Notes under the pieces: generated by a model
Databases searched by the model: none
Told to the model about the DNA's origin: nothing
What the model saw: the letters and a program-made list of their open reading frames with translations, nothing else
Assembly (NCBI RefSeq): GCF_018760735.1
Contig: NZ_JAHHZN010000016.1
Location: 1-64,000, forward strand
Direction of reading: 5' to 3'
Length of the DNA stretch: 64,000 nt
Origin: Hymenobacter piscis
GTDB lineage: Bacteria; Bacteroidota; Bacteroidia; Cytophagales; Hymenobacteraceae
Part shown: positions 1 through 7,325 of the stretch, piece after piece
Position numbering within the stretch: the stretch's first letter is position 1
Layout: each line of letters begins with the position of its first letter
Program-made: the position numbers and the translations under genes

Positions 1-49
1 GCGTCTGCGCCCACACCTGCGCCTCGCCAAAACCGGTAGAAATGCTCAT
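1..49 (-). CDS. possible 5' end of a gene leaving the window
   Basis: From an ATG at 49 the minus strand stays open for 16 codons to the window edge (MSISTGFGEAQVWAQT). This is too short to identify. In many Bacteroidota gldE follows mutY-ssb, so the position would fit a gldE-like gene, but the terminator just upstream (78-105) means it would need its own promoter. The call rests on position only. Confidence 0.2.
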   Translation of the reverse strand, partial: MSISTGFGEAQVWAQT

Positions 50-77
50 GCCCGCAAGCTACCCACCGGCCACAAAA

Positions 78-105
78 AAAGCGCTGACCCACTGGTCAGC
101 GCTTT
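78..105 (-). terminator. rho-independent terminator of ssb
   Basis: A perfect 12-bp stem (AAAGCGCTGACC / GGTCAGCGCTTT) with a 4-nt loop. Read on the minus strand it is followed by a run of T, so it ends the ssb transcript about 70 bases after the ssb stop codon. Confidence 0.8.
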
Positions 106-173
106 CTGAGTTTTGGGTAAGGACAAGGCAGAACCGGGGCTTCAGGGTAGGGGGCAGCCAAGCAGCCGGACTG

Positions 174-602
174 CTAGAAAGGCAGTTGATCCAGCTCGGG
201 TTCCTGGCGGAACGTGACGGGGGCTTCGGCAGACGTTTCCGCGGCGGGTGCCCCCTGAGGGCCACTTCCGGGCCGGTGACCGAGCAGGGAGAGTTCCTCG
301 GCAATAATTTCGGTTACGTAGCGGGTCTGGTTCTCCTTGTCCTGGTATTGGCGGGTGCGGATGCGGCCCTCCACGTATACCTGCTGGCCCTTGCGCAGGT
401 ATTTCTCGGCCAGCTCGGCCAGGCCGCGCCAGGCGGCAATGTTATGCCACTCGGTGCGCTCCACGCGGGTGCCCTGCTTGTCCTTATAATACTCGTTGGT
501 GGCAATGGTGAAGTTGGCCACCGAGTTACCGCCTTCCAGGTGTCGCACTTCCGGGTCCTTGCCTAAGTGGCCAATCAGAATAACTTTGTTGACGCTTGCC
601 AT
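174..602 (-). CDS. ssb: single-stranded DNA-binding protein
   Basis: A 142-residue SSB that coats single-stranded DNA in replication, recombination and repair. The N-terminal 105 residues form the OB-fold: it opens MASVNKVILIGHLGKDPE and contains the conserved TEWHNIAAW and GQQVYVEGRI segments. A flexible Pro/Ala/Glu-rich linker leads to the acidic tip ending in LPF, the docking tail for partner proteins. It lies 96 bp downstream of mutY on the same strand, but a promoter-like pair (655-686) and a terminator (78-105) suggest it can be a single-gene transcript. Length and motifs are normal for the family. Confidence 0.95.
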   Translation of the reverse strand: MASVNKVILIGHLGKDPEVRHLEGGNSVANFTIATNEYYKDKQGTRVERTEWHNIAAWRGLAELAEKYLRKGQQVYVEGRIRTRQYQDKENQTRYVTEIIAEELSLLGHRPGSGPQGAPAAETSAEAPVTFRQEPELDQLPF

Positions 603-654
603 GGGGTTTATAATGAAGGGGTTGAAGAAAGTGGTGAGAAATAAATCAACTGAA

Positions 655-686
655 TAAAGATAACTCCTAATATTCTGATTGCCAAA
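655..686 (-). promoter_or_regulatory. Bacteroidota-type promoter for ssb
   Basis: On the minus strand TTTG (683-686) is separated by 20 nt from TATCTTTA (655-662), close to the Bacteroidota consensus TTTG-N19-21-TAnnTTTG. It lies in the AT-rich gap between mutY and ssb, about 50 bases before the ssb start codon. Confidence 0.5.
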
Positions 687-698
687 GAAATTAGGTAA

Positions 699-1799
699 TT
701 AAATTCCTGAATTGCTAATATAGTTGGTAATGAGAATCGATTTAGGCAGCTCCTCTATTTCCCGGCTGTCATAAGGCTGCAGGTCCGCCGCCCCGGCGGC
801 GGCCGGCAGAGGCTCGGCCAGCCACACGGTGTGGAAGCGCGCCTCCACCTTTTGGTGGCTCAGCACGTGGCGTAGGGCCGCTACGGGTTCTTCGGCCCGG
901 TCAGTGGCCAGGCGGCCGCCCAGCGCCTCCACCGCCGCCAGCAGGGCCGGGGCCGTCAGTTCCATCGAGTCGGTTTCTTGTAAGGCGAAGTCGTAAAGTC
1001 CTTCCCAGATGTCCTTGGGGCCGCGCTTGCGCAGGTACACCGTATCGGCGTGGCGCAACACCAGGTAGTGGAAGTAGCGGGTGCGGGCGGCCTTGGCCTT
1101 GCTTTTCACCGGCAACTCCTGCACCAAGCCGCGCTGGAACGCAAAGCACTGCGGCTGCAGCGGGCAGAACAGGCAGTCGGGCTTGAGCGGCGTGCACTGC
1201 AGAGCCCCGAATTCCATAATGGCCTGGTTGAACTCGGCCGGGTGGTCGGCCGGAATCAGCTCGTCGGCCAGCTGCTGGAATACTTTACGGCTGGCGGGCG
1301 CAGCAATATCCTGGCTGAGCCCAAACACCCGGGCCAGCACCCGGAACACGTTGCCATCGAGCACGGCCACCCGCTCATCGTAGGCAAAGGAGGCAATGGC
1401 CGCCGCCGTGTACTGGCCCACGCCCCGCAGCTTCAGCAGCTCCTGGTAAGAGCCCGGAAACCGGCCGCCGTATTCCGCTACCACCTGCTGGGCGGTGTGG
1501 TGCATGTTACGGGCCCGGGAGTAGTAGCCCAGGCCCTGCCAGTGGCGCAGCACTTCGTCCGGCGGGGCCGCGGCCAGGTCCTGCACGGTGGGGTAGGTGG
1601 AGCTGAAATCCTGGTAGTAGGGGAGACCCTGTTTCACGCGGGTCTGTTGCAGAATTACCTCCGAGAGCCAGATCAGATACGGGTCGCGGGTGTGGCGCCA
1701 GGGCAAGTCACGGCGGTGGCGTGGGTACCATTCTCGGAGGGCGGCCGCGAACCATGTGGTAGAAAGTGGTGTTGCGGCAGAAGTAAAGGAATCGGGCAA
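699..1799 (-). CDS. mutY: A/G-specific adenine DNA glycosylase
   Basis: MutY removes adenine mispaired with 8-oxoguanine in base excision repair. Visible in order: WLSEVILQQTRV (catalytic Glu helix), helix-hairpin-helix LRGVGQYTAAAI, the catalytic Asp in VLDGNVFRVLARVF, and a [4Fe-4S] loop with spacing C-x6-C-x2-C-x5-C. A C-terminal NUDIX-like domain for 8-oxoG recognition follows. The frame is open back to an ATG at 1901, but the first 34 residues do not look like MutY and overlap the divergent HU promoter. A TTG at 1799 gives a usual-length protein of 366 residues, so that start is chosen; the start remains uncertain. Confidence 0.9.
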   Translation of the reverse strand: MPDSFTSAATPLSTTWFAAALREWYPRHRRDLPWRHTRDPYLIWLSEVILQQTRVKQGLPYYQDFSSTYPTVQDLAAAPPDEVLRHWQGLGYYSRARNMHHTAQQVVAEYGGRFPGSYQELLKLRGVGQYTAAAIASFAYDERVAVLDGNVFRVLARVFGLSQDIAAPASRKVFQQLADELIPADHPAEFNQAIMEFGALQCTPLKPDCLFCPLQPQCFAFQRGLVQELPVKSKAKAARTRYFHYLVLRHADTVYLRKRGPKDIWEGLYDFALQETDSMELTAPALLAAVEALGGRLATDRAEEPVAALRHVLSHQKVEARFHTVWLAEPLPAAAGAADLQPYDSREIEELPKSILITNYISNSGI

Positions 1800-1860
1800 G
1801 GCTTTGAGAAAGAATAAGTTGGATGCAACCGGGACGCAGAAACGGATTGCAGGAAAACGG

Positions 1861-1891
1861 TTTGTAAAACCAAAAAAGCAGGCTACCTTTG
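1861..1891 (+). promoter_or_regulatory. Bacteroidota-type promoter for the HU gene
   Basis: TTTG (1861-1864), exactly 19 nt, then TACCTTTG (1884-1891): a full match to the Bacteroidota -33/-7 consensus. Transcription would start near 1898, leaving a leader of about 95 nt before the GTG start of the HU gene. Confidence 0.75.
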
Positions 1892-1995
1892 TGCCCCTCA
1901 AAACGTAGGCAAACTCTTACCGGGCAAGTGCTTACGTTTCGAGGGAGGCACCCGGTGCCAGCACTTTTTTTTCACTCCCCAGTACACCTACCAGC

Positions 1996-2298
1996 GTGAC
2001 TAAAGCAGAAGTAATTGCCGAAATTGCCGATAAAACCGGCATCGAGAAAGCCGACGTTTCGGCTACCGTAGAAGCCTTCTTCAAAGTTGTAAAAGACTCG
2101 ATGGCTGACGGCAACAACATTTACGTGCGTGGCTTTGGCTCCTTCGTAAACAAGAAGCGCGCGAAAAAAGTAGCCCGCAACATCTCGAAAAACACGTCGA
2201 TTATCATCGACGAGCACTTCATCCCGAGCTTCAAACCGTCGAAGACGTTCATCGGGAAAATCAAGAACAGCAAGAAAATCAAAGAACTGGCGGCCTAA
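1996..2298 (+). CDS. HU-family DNA-binding protein
   Basis: A 100-residue histone-like nucleoid protein that bends and compacts DNA as a dimer. It starts MTKAEVIAEIADKTGIEKAD with a GTG codon. The helical dimerisation part is followed by the beta-arm entry YVRGFGSFVNKKRAKKVARN, the family signature; the arm region has IPSFKPSKTF rather than the usual proline-tipped RNPQTG loop, a common Bacteroidota variant. It is driven by the strong promoter at 1861-1891 and is followed closely by the TPR gene (2386), suggesting a shared transcript. Orientation and neighbours match the order seen in related genomes. Confidence 0.93.
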   Translation: MTKAEVIAEIADKTGIEKADVSATVEAFFKVVKDSMADGNNIYVRGFGSFVNKKRAKKVARNISKNTSIIIDEHFIPSFKPSKTFIGKIKNSKKIKELAA

Positions 2299-2385
2299 AC
2301 GGCCCCTGTTGTACTATTGCCGGCTGAGCCGCCGGGAATTCCTCTTCGGAAACCCCGGCGGCCGGTCTTTTTCCTCCCCCTGCCG

Positions 2386-3300
2386 ATGGCTGTTACCACG
2401 TCTTCTTCCAAGCACCAATTGCTGATTCTGGCCCTAGCGGTTGCGCTGGTGGCCGGTTTGTTTTTGTTGCCGAAGGTGATTGTCAAGCCCAAGGAGGGTA
2501 AAGGAATGCTGGCCCAGGACGCCGCCCGCACGGCCAACCGCGACAATGGCGCGGCGACGCCCGCGGTAGGGGAACTGGATGAGCATGGCCACCCGGCCGG
2601 TAGCCACGAGGGTGCCACCGCTGAAAAGCCCCACATGACGCTGCCTCCGGCCCAACGCCGGGAAATCAGTGCGCTGGTGGCCAAGTTCGGCGCGGAAACC
2701 GACCAGACCGCCAAGCTGCGGCTGGCCCAGCAGCTGGCCGAGAAGTACAAGGCCGTGGAGCGCTTCGACAGCGCCGGGTATTACCTGGAGCAGATTGCCC
2801 TGGTGCGCCCGGGCGAGCAAACGTGGAAGCGGGCCGCCGACGAGTACTACGAGGCTTTCAGCTTCGCTACCACCGAGGAGCGGCAGAAGCTGCTGGGGGC
2901 CAAGTGTCAGGAGCTGTACGGGAAGGTGTTGAAGAACAACCCCGACAACCTCGACGCCAAGACCAACCTCGGCATGGCGTACATGGCCAGCACCAATCCG
3001 GTGCAGGGCATTACGTTGCTGCGCGAAGTGCTGGCCGCCGACCCCCGCAACGAAAAAGCCCTGTATAACCTTGGTTTACTGGCTATTCAGAGCGGACAGT
3101 ACGACAAAGCCGCCGACCGTTTCCGGCAACTGACGGAAGTCAATGCTGAAAACCTCAACGGACAGTTCTATCTTGGCGTTTCGTTAGCCAAAACCGGCGC
3201 GAAAGAGGAGGCCCGTAAAGCCTTCCTCAAAGCCAAGAGCATCAGCCCCGATCCGGCCCTGGCCGCTTCGGTGGACGAAGAGCTGAAAAAACTCCAGTAG
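2386..3300 (+). CDS. membrane-anchored TPR protein
   Basis: A 304-residue protein with one N-terminal membrane helix (LLILALAVALVAGLFLLP, about residues 11-28) and a His/Gly/Ala-rich linker. A tetratricopeptide region over the C-terminal half has recognisable units such as NLDAKTNLGMAYMASTNPVQ, KALYNLGLLAIQSGQYDKAA and LNGQFYLGVSLAKTGAKEEA. TPRs mediate protein-protein contacts; the partner is unknown. The start chosen is the ATG at 2386; an upstream in-frame ATG (2317) would add a Pro/Arg-rich stretch that does not look like protein. It sits between HU and the COX24-like gene, a conserved neighbourhood in Cytophagales. Confidence 0.85.
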   Translation: MAVTTSSSKHQLLILALAVALVAGLFLLPKVIVKPKEGKGMLAQDAARTANRDNGAATPAVGELDEHGHPAGSHEGATAEKPHMTLPPAQRREISALVAKFGAETDQTAKLRLAQQLAEKYKAVERFDSAGYYLEQIALVRPGEQTWKRAADEYYEAFSFATTEERQKLLGAKCQELYGKVLKNNPDNLDAKTNLGMAYMASTNPVQGITLLREVLAADPRNEKALYNLGLLAIQSGQYDKAADRFRQLTEVNAENLNGQFYLGVSLAKTGAKEEARKAFLKAKSISPDPALAASVDEELKKLQ

Positions 3301-3304
3301 CTGA

Positions 3305-3373
3305 GTTGTCAGTTTTTGGTTGTTAGTTGTCAGACCTTAGAAGCCTGACAACTGACAACCAAAAACTGACAAC
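3305..3373. repeat. family A palindromic element (GTTGTCAGTT type)
   Basis: Two 29-nt arms (3305-3333 and 3345-3373) are inverted copies with one mismatch and an 11-nt loop. The arms are built from GTTGTCAGTT words, like the elements at 21532-21608 and 60367-60423. It lies just after the TPR stop codon and could also act as a weak hairpin terminator, although there is no T run. Confidence 0.85.
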
Positions 3374-3412
3374 CGAACCAAAACATCATTCAACCCCTTA
3401 ACCCACATCAAC

Positions 3413-3502
3413 ATGCCTTGCGGTAAAAAAAGAAAGCGTCATAAGATTGCCACGCACAAGCGGAAGAAGCGTCTGCGCAAGAACCGTCACAAGAAGAAGT
3501 AA
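3413..3502 (+). CDS. AURKAIP1/COX24 (mS38-like) small basic protein
   Basis: A 29-codon gene: starts MPCGKKRKRHKIATHKRKK and ends RLRKNRHKKK, more than half Lys/Arg/His. It matches the short bacterial COX24/AURKAIP1 proteins found throughout Bacteroidota, whose mitochondrial relative is small-subunit ribosomal protein mS38, so a ribosomal role is likely. It lies between the TPR gene and rng, its usual place in this phylum. Its length makes it easily missed by gene callers. Confidence 0.88.
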   Translation: MPCGKKRKRHKIATHKRKKRLRKNRHKKK

Positions 3503-3525
3503 GCCCCGGCGGGGTTTGCTGGCGG

Positions 3526-3545
3526 TGGTTTTCCTGCGGGAAACC
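3526..3545 (+). terminator. short hairpin after the COX24-like gene
   Basis: GGTTTTCC / GGGAAACC forms an 8-bp stem (one G-T pair) around a short loop, 24 bases after the stop codon. No clear T run follows, so termination is only suggested. Confidence 0.35.
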
Positions 3546-3608
3546 GGCCGTCTATCTCTCACTTAGGTTCTCTGAGAGTGGTCAGAAACATGCTTTCCCC
3601 GTGGCTTG

Positions 3609-3645
3609 AAAGGGAAGCCGGCGCCGTGTGCGCTGGCTTCCCTTT
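3609..3645 (+). promoter_or_regulatory. long hairpin in the rng leader
   Basis: Arms 3609-3624 and 3630-3645 pair over 16 bp with one G-T wobble around a 5-nt loop, about 70 bases upstream of the rng start. No T run follows, so it reads more like a structured leader than a terminator. RNase E of Escherichia coli regulates its own mRNA through leader hairpins; the same role here is inference. Confidence 0.5.
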
Positions 3646-3713
3646 GCGGGTTTCGGGGCCGGGCGGTTGCTGGGGCCACGCTTGCCGGGAGTCTATCTTA
3701 ACCGCTTAATCCA

Positions 3714-5321
3714 TTGAGTAACGAATTAATCATTAATTCTACTCAGGACGGAGAACGGATTGCCCTGCTACAGGACAAGCGGCTCATCGAATATCATTTC
3801 GACCGCAACGACACCGCCTACTCGGTGGGTGACATCTTCCTGGGCACGGTCAAGAAAGTTATGCCCGGTCTGAACGCCGCGTTCATCGACATCGGGTATC
3901 AAAAAGACGCCTTTTTGCACTACGGCGACCTGGGGGAGAATTTCCCTTCCCTGGTGAAGTGGGGCAGAGGCGTTCAATCGCAGAAAATTACCGTCGGCCC
4001 CCTGAAAACCTTCCAGTTTGACGGGACGCTCGATAAAGTCGGCAAAATCGACGCCACGCTCAAGAAGAGCCAGCAGCTGCTGGTGCAGATTGTGAAGGAG
4101 CCGATTTCCACCAAGGGCCCGCGCCTGTCCACGGATATTTCCATGGCCGGCCGCTACTTGGTGCTGGTGCCGTTTTCGAATACCATCAGCGTATCCAAAA
4201 AAATTGTCAGCCGCACGGAGCGGGACCGTCTTAAGCGGCTCATCGCCTCCATCAAGCCCGAGAATTTTGGCGTGATTATCCGCACCGTGGCCGAGGGCCG
4301 CGAGGTGGCTGAGCTCGACCGGGATATGCAGAACATGGTGGAAAAGTGGAACACGCTGTTTCAGAACCTGAAGGCGGGCAAGCCCAACGACAAGATTCTG
4401 GGCGAGCTGGGCCGCACTTCTTCCATGTTGCGCGACATGCTCAACGAGTCGTTCGATGCCATCACCGTGGACTCGCCGGCTATGTACGAGGAGATGCGCA
4501 GCTACCTCCAGCAGATTGCGCCCGACAAGCTCGGCCTGCTGAAGCTGCACACCGGCAAGGTGAAAATCTTCGAGCACTACGGCATTGAAAAGCAGCTCAA
4601 AACGTTGTTTGGCAAGGCCGTAACTGTGCCCGGCGGCGGGTACCTCGTCATTGAGCACACGGAGGCCCTGCACGTCATCGACGTGAACTCCGGCAACAAG
4701 AGCAATCAGGAAGGCGACCAGGAGGCCACGGCCCTGCACGTGAACCTCGCGGCCGCCAAGGAAGTAGCCCGCCAGCTCCGGCTGCGCGACATGGGCGGCA
4801 TCATCGTCGTCGATTTCATTGACATGAAGTCGGGCGAGAGCCGCAAGAAGGTAGAAGACGCCGTGCACAGCATCATGAAACATGATAAGGCCCGGTACAC
4901 GATTCTGCCCATCACCAAGTTTGGCCTGCTTCAGATTACCCGGCAGCGCGTGCGGCCGGCCGAAGCCATTGTCACCGGCGAGGTATGCCCCACCTGCGGC
5001 GGTACGGGCAAGATTTCGGCTTCCATCCTCGTGACGGACGAAATCGACAACAGCATTGACGACCTGCTGGTAGCTCAAAACCAGTCGGGCATTACGCTTT
5101 CGGTGCATCCTTTCCTGCACGCCTACTACACCAAAGGGTTGGTAAGCCGGCAGATGAAATGGTACCTGAAGTATTACAAGTGGGTAAAGGTGATGAAGGA
5201 CACCAGTCTGGGCCTCACCGAATACCGCATCGAGGACGAGCACGGCGAGGAAATCGAGCTGCACTCGGCCGCCGCGGCCATGAGCCGGTTGCAGGACCGG
5301 GAAATTGAAATACTTGACTGA
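3714..5321 (+). CDS. rng: ribonuclease E/G family endoribonuclease
   Basis: A 535-residue endoribonuclease of the RNase G/E catalytic-domain type, acting in rRNA maturation and mRNA decay. An S1 RNA-binding domain is visible at about residues 35-125 (GDIFLGTVKKVMPGLNAAFI, KDAFLHYGDL). The two metal-binding catalytic Asp motifs are near residues 323 (DVNSGNKS) and 366 (VVDFIDMKS). The Zn-link CPTCGGTGK, which joins protomers, is near residue 425. There is no long C-terminal degradosome scaffold, so it is RNase G-sized. It starts with TTG (MSNELIINST). A structured leader precedes it and a strong terminator follows. Confidence 0.95.
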   Translation: MSNELIINSTQDGERIALLQDKRLIEYHFDRNDTAYSVGDIFLGTVKKVMPGLNAAFIDIGYQKDAFLHYGDLGENFPSLVKWGRGVQSQKITVGPLKTFQFDGTLDKVGKIDATLKKSQQLLVQIVKEPISTKGPRLSTDISMAGRYLVLVPFSNTISVSKKIVSRTERDRLKRLIASIKPENFGVIIRTVAEGREVAELDRDMQNMVEKWNTLFQNLKAGKPNDKILGELGRTSSMLRDMLNESFDAITVDSPAMYEEMRSYLQQIAPDKLGLLKLHTGKVKIFEHYGIEKQLKTLFGKAVTVPGGGYLVIEHTEALHVIDVNSGNKSNQEGDQEATALHVNLAAAKEVARQLRLRDMGGIIVVDFIDMKSGESRKKVEDAVHSIMKHDKARYTILPITKFGLLQITRQRVRPAEAIVTGEVCPTCGGTGKISASILVTDEIDNSIDDLLVAQNQSGITLSVHPFLHAYYTKGLVSRQMKWYLKYYKWVKVMKDTSLGLTEYRIEDEHGEEIELHSAAAAMSRLQDREIEILD

Positions 5322-5358
5322 CGGATTTTTTCTGCGAGAAAACTCCCCTGAATAGAAG

Positions 5359-5394
5359 AAAAGCCCGCGCTGCTGCTAGCAACGCGGGCTTTTT
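5359..5394. terminator. bidirectional terminator between convergent genes
   Basis: AAAAGCCCGCG / CGCGGGCTTTT stem with a 13-nt loop and T runs readable from both strands. It separates rng (plus) from the outer membrane protein gene ending at 5420 (minus). Confidence 0.85.
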
Positions 5395-5419
5395 CGTGGT
5401 ACCTGAGGCCGACCGAGGG

Positions 5420-6091
5420 TTAGAACTTAATGCCCAGATCCAGCGCAAACTCACTGTTTTTGAGTTCGGCATCCTGGATGCCCCGGCTGTCTTCGAAGTA
5501 CTTATCGATATTGAGCAGGCCGCGGTGGTAGCTCAGGCCGGCAATCATGCGCGTGCTCTGGCCCAGCTGGTACTCTACGCCGGCGCCCAGGCGCAGGTTG
5601 GCTTCGGGAATGATGGCGTGCTTGAGAGCTTTGGAACGCTCGCCCGAGAGGGGGTCAGTGTAGTACTTGTCGCCGTCGATGCGGCCGGCAATGCTGCCGC
5701 CCAGGGCGCCGCCCAGCTGGAAGTACACCTTCGTATCGGTGGCCACATCGTTGGTAAACAGCTTTACCGTGATGGGCACCTGCAGGTACTGAAGCCCGAT
5801 TTTCTGCTCGTAGCGCTTCTGGTTACGGCTGTCGAAGTAGCTCACGTTGCCGCCCCGGCCCACCAGCTCCAGCCCGGTGCTGAAGGCGTAGTTCTGACCG
5901 AAGAAGTAATCTACTATGATGCCGCCGCCAAGGCTGAGCTTGGCGTTTTCGGCTTTCAGCTCGTCGCCATTAGGGGAGGCGGCGCGCAGGTTGGTAACGG
6001 AAGGGGAAATCTTGAGGCCGATTTCGACCTGGGCGGAGGCTGCCCCGAGGGTGGCACCGCTGAAAAGGAGAACAAGCAGAGCTTTTTTCAT
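5420..6091 (-). CDS. PorT-like outer membrane beta-barrel protein
   Basis: A 223-residue exported protein with signal peptide MKKALLVLLFSGATLGAASA. The mature part alternates polar and hydrophobic residues as in an 8-stranded barrel (VEIGLKISPSVTNL, FSTGLELVGRGGNV, LRLGAGVEYQLG) and ends with the aromatic outer membrane signature LDLGIKF. It belongs to the broad OMP_b-brl/PorT-like class of Bacteroidota; the ligand is unknown. The start is the ATG at 6091, because an upstream extension would run across the divergent gldB gene. It diverges from gldB with a short shared control region. Confidence 0.8.
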   Translation of the reverse strand: MKKALLVLLFSGATLGAASAQVEIGLKISPSVTNLRAASPNGDELKAENAKLSLGGGIIVDYFFGQNYAFSTGLELVGRGGNVSYFDSRNQKRYEQKIGLQYLQVPITVKLFTNDVATDTKVYFQLGGALGGSIAGRIDGDKYYTDPLSGERSKALKHAIIPEANLRLGAGVEYQLGQSTRMIAGLSYHRGLLNIDKYFEDSRGIQDAELKNSEFALDLGIKF

Positions 6092-6154
6092 GGCAGCTGA
6101 AAATTTGTAAGGCCAGTAAACACGAAGCCCGGCCGCAGGCCGTTGGGATTTGGC

Positions 6155-6173
6155 TAATTTTGTTCCAAAGATA
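6155..6173. promoter_or_regulatory. divergent -7 elements between the barrel gene and gldB
   Basis: TAATTTTG on the plus strand (6155-6162) and TATCTTTG on the minus strand (6166-6173) both match the TAnnTTTG -7 box, back to back in the 90-bp gap. Neither has a clear -33 TTTG at the right distance, so the promoters are tentative. Confidence 0.45.
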
Positions 6174-6181
6174 GAAGCGAG

Positions 6182-7204
6182 ATGCACATTCCTGCCCGTT
6201 TGCGTACCCTGATGCTGAGTGCTGCCGCCGCCCTGGGGCTGGCAGCCTGCTCCAAAAGCTCCGAAACCTGCGAGATGGACCCGGCCGTGGCCCAAGTGGA
6301 AGCACCGGTGCGCTTGGAGCGCCTGGAGAAATCCTTCTTCCAGATCCGGACCACCGCCGACGCCGACCGGTTCCTGCGGGAGCACAGCCTGTTTGCGCGC
6401 CAGTTCCTGCAAAGCGGCCAGTACCCGGCTGGGGTGCTGAGCGCCACGCTGACGCGCCTGGCCACGAATGAGGGGCTGCAAAAGCTCGGGGCCCAGGCTG
6501 ACACCACCTTCACGGCCGCCGGTCTGGAGCAGCAGCTCCATCCCATGTTCCAGTACCTGCGCTACTACTTCCCCGATTTCAAGGTGCCGCCCGTCAAAAC
6601 TTTTGTGAGTGGCCTGAGTCAGGACCTCTTCGTTAACGACAGCCTACTGGTTATTAGTACCGACTATTTCGTAGGCCCCCAGGCCGTGTACCAGCCCAAC
6701 GTGCCGGCCTACATTCAGCGCCGCTACACCCGGGAGCACGTGCTGCCTACGGTGGCTTTGGCCATCAGCAGTAAGTATAACCAGAAGCAGCTCACTAACC
6801 AGACGATGCTCAGCGAAATGGTGCAGTTCGGCAAGGCCCTTTACTTCGCCGAAAAAATCCTGCCCTGCACCGCCGATTCGCTGCTTATGGGCTACACCGA
6901 CAAGGAAATGGCGGGCGTGTACTTCAACGAGGGCAAAATCTGGGCGCACTTCCTCGAGAAGAATTTGCTCTATAATACGGCCCCGTTTACCATTCAGAAA
7001 TATATTGGGGAGCGGCCCAACATCCCGGAAATCGATAAGACCTGCCCCGGCCGGGTGGGCGCCTGGATGGGGTGGCAGATTGTGCGCAAGTACATGGCCG
7101 AGCACCCGGAAATAACCCTGAAGCAGCTCATGGCCGAAAAAGATGCCCAGCGCATCCTCAACGGTTCCCGCTACCGTCCTAAAGTAAACCGGGGGAAAGT
7201 TTAA
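6182..7204 (+). CDS. gldB: gliding motility lipoprotein GldB
   Basis: A 340-residue lipoprotein: signal peptide with lipobox LAAC (Cys23), then a soluble domain. The C-terminal PGRVGAWMGWQIVRKYM and earlier PAYIQRRYTREHVLPTVALA segments are typical of GldB, a cell-envelope lipoprotein needed for gliding in Flavobacterium johnsoniae. Its exact biochemical role is not established. Other gld genes are not in the window, and gldC, its usual neighbour in flavobacteria, is absent here. The divergent neighbour is an outer membrane barrel. Confidence 0.8.
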   Translation: MHIPARLRTLMLSAAAALGLAACSKSSETCEMDPAVAQVEAPVRLERLEKSFFQIRTTADADRFLREHSLFARQFLQSGQYPAGVLSATLTRLATNEGLQKLGAQADTTFTAAGLEQQLHPMFQYLRYYFPDFKVPPVKTFVSGLSQDLFVNDSLLVISTDYFVGPQAVYQPNVPAYIQRRYTREHVLPTVALAISSKYNQKQLTNQTMLSEMVQFGKALYFAEKILPCTADSLLMGYTDKEMAGVYFNEGKIWAHFLEKNLLYNTAPFTIQKYIGERPNIPEIDKTCPGRVGAWMGWQIVRKYMAEHPEITLKQLMAEKDAQRILNGSRYRPKVNRGKV

Positions 7205-7325
7205 GTAAGAAGTAAGAAGCAAGAAGCAAGAAGTGCAGCTGAAGGCCTGATTAGCTACCGGTTAGGAAGTGAGGGTAAGATTGTGCCGCTTGGTTTCGCC
7301 AAAGCAATTCCTAATTGAAAAACGC
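7205..7325. other. intergenic AGAAGCA-rich spacer
   Basis: After the gldB stop codon lies a run of imperfect AGAAGTA/AGAAGCA direct repeats (about 7208-7234). No terminator hairpin was seen before the glycosyltransferase start. Confidence 0.5.
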
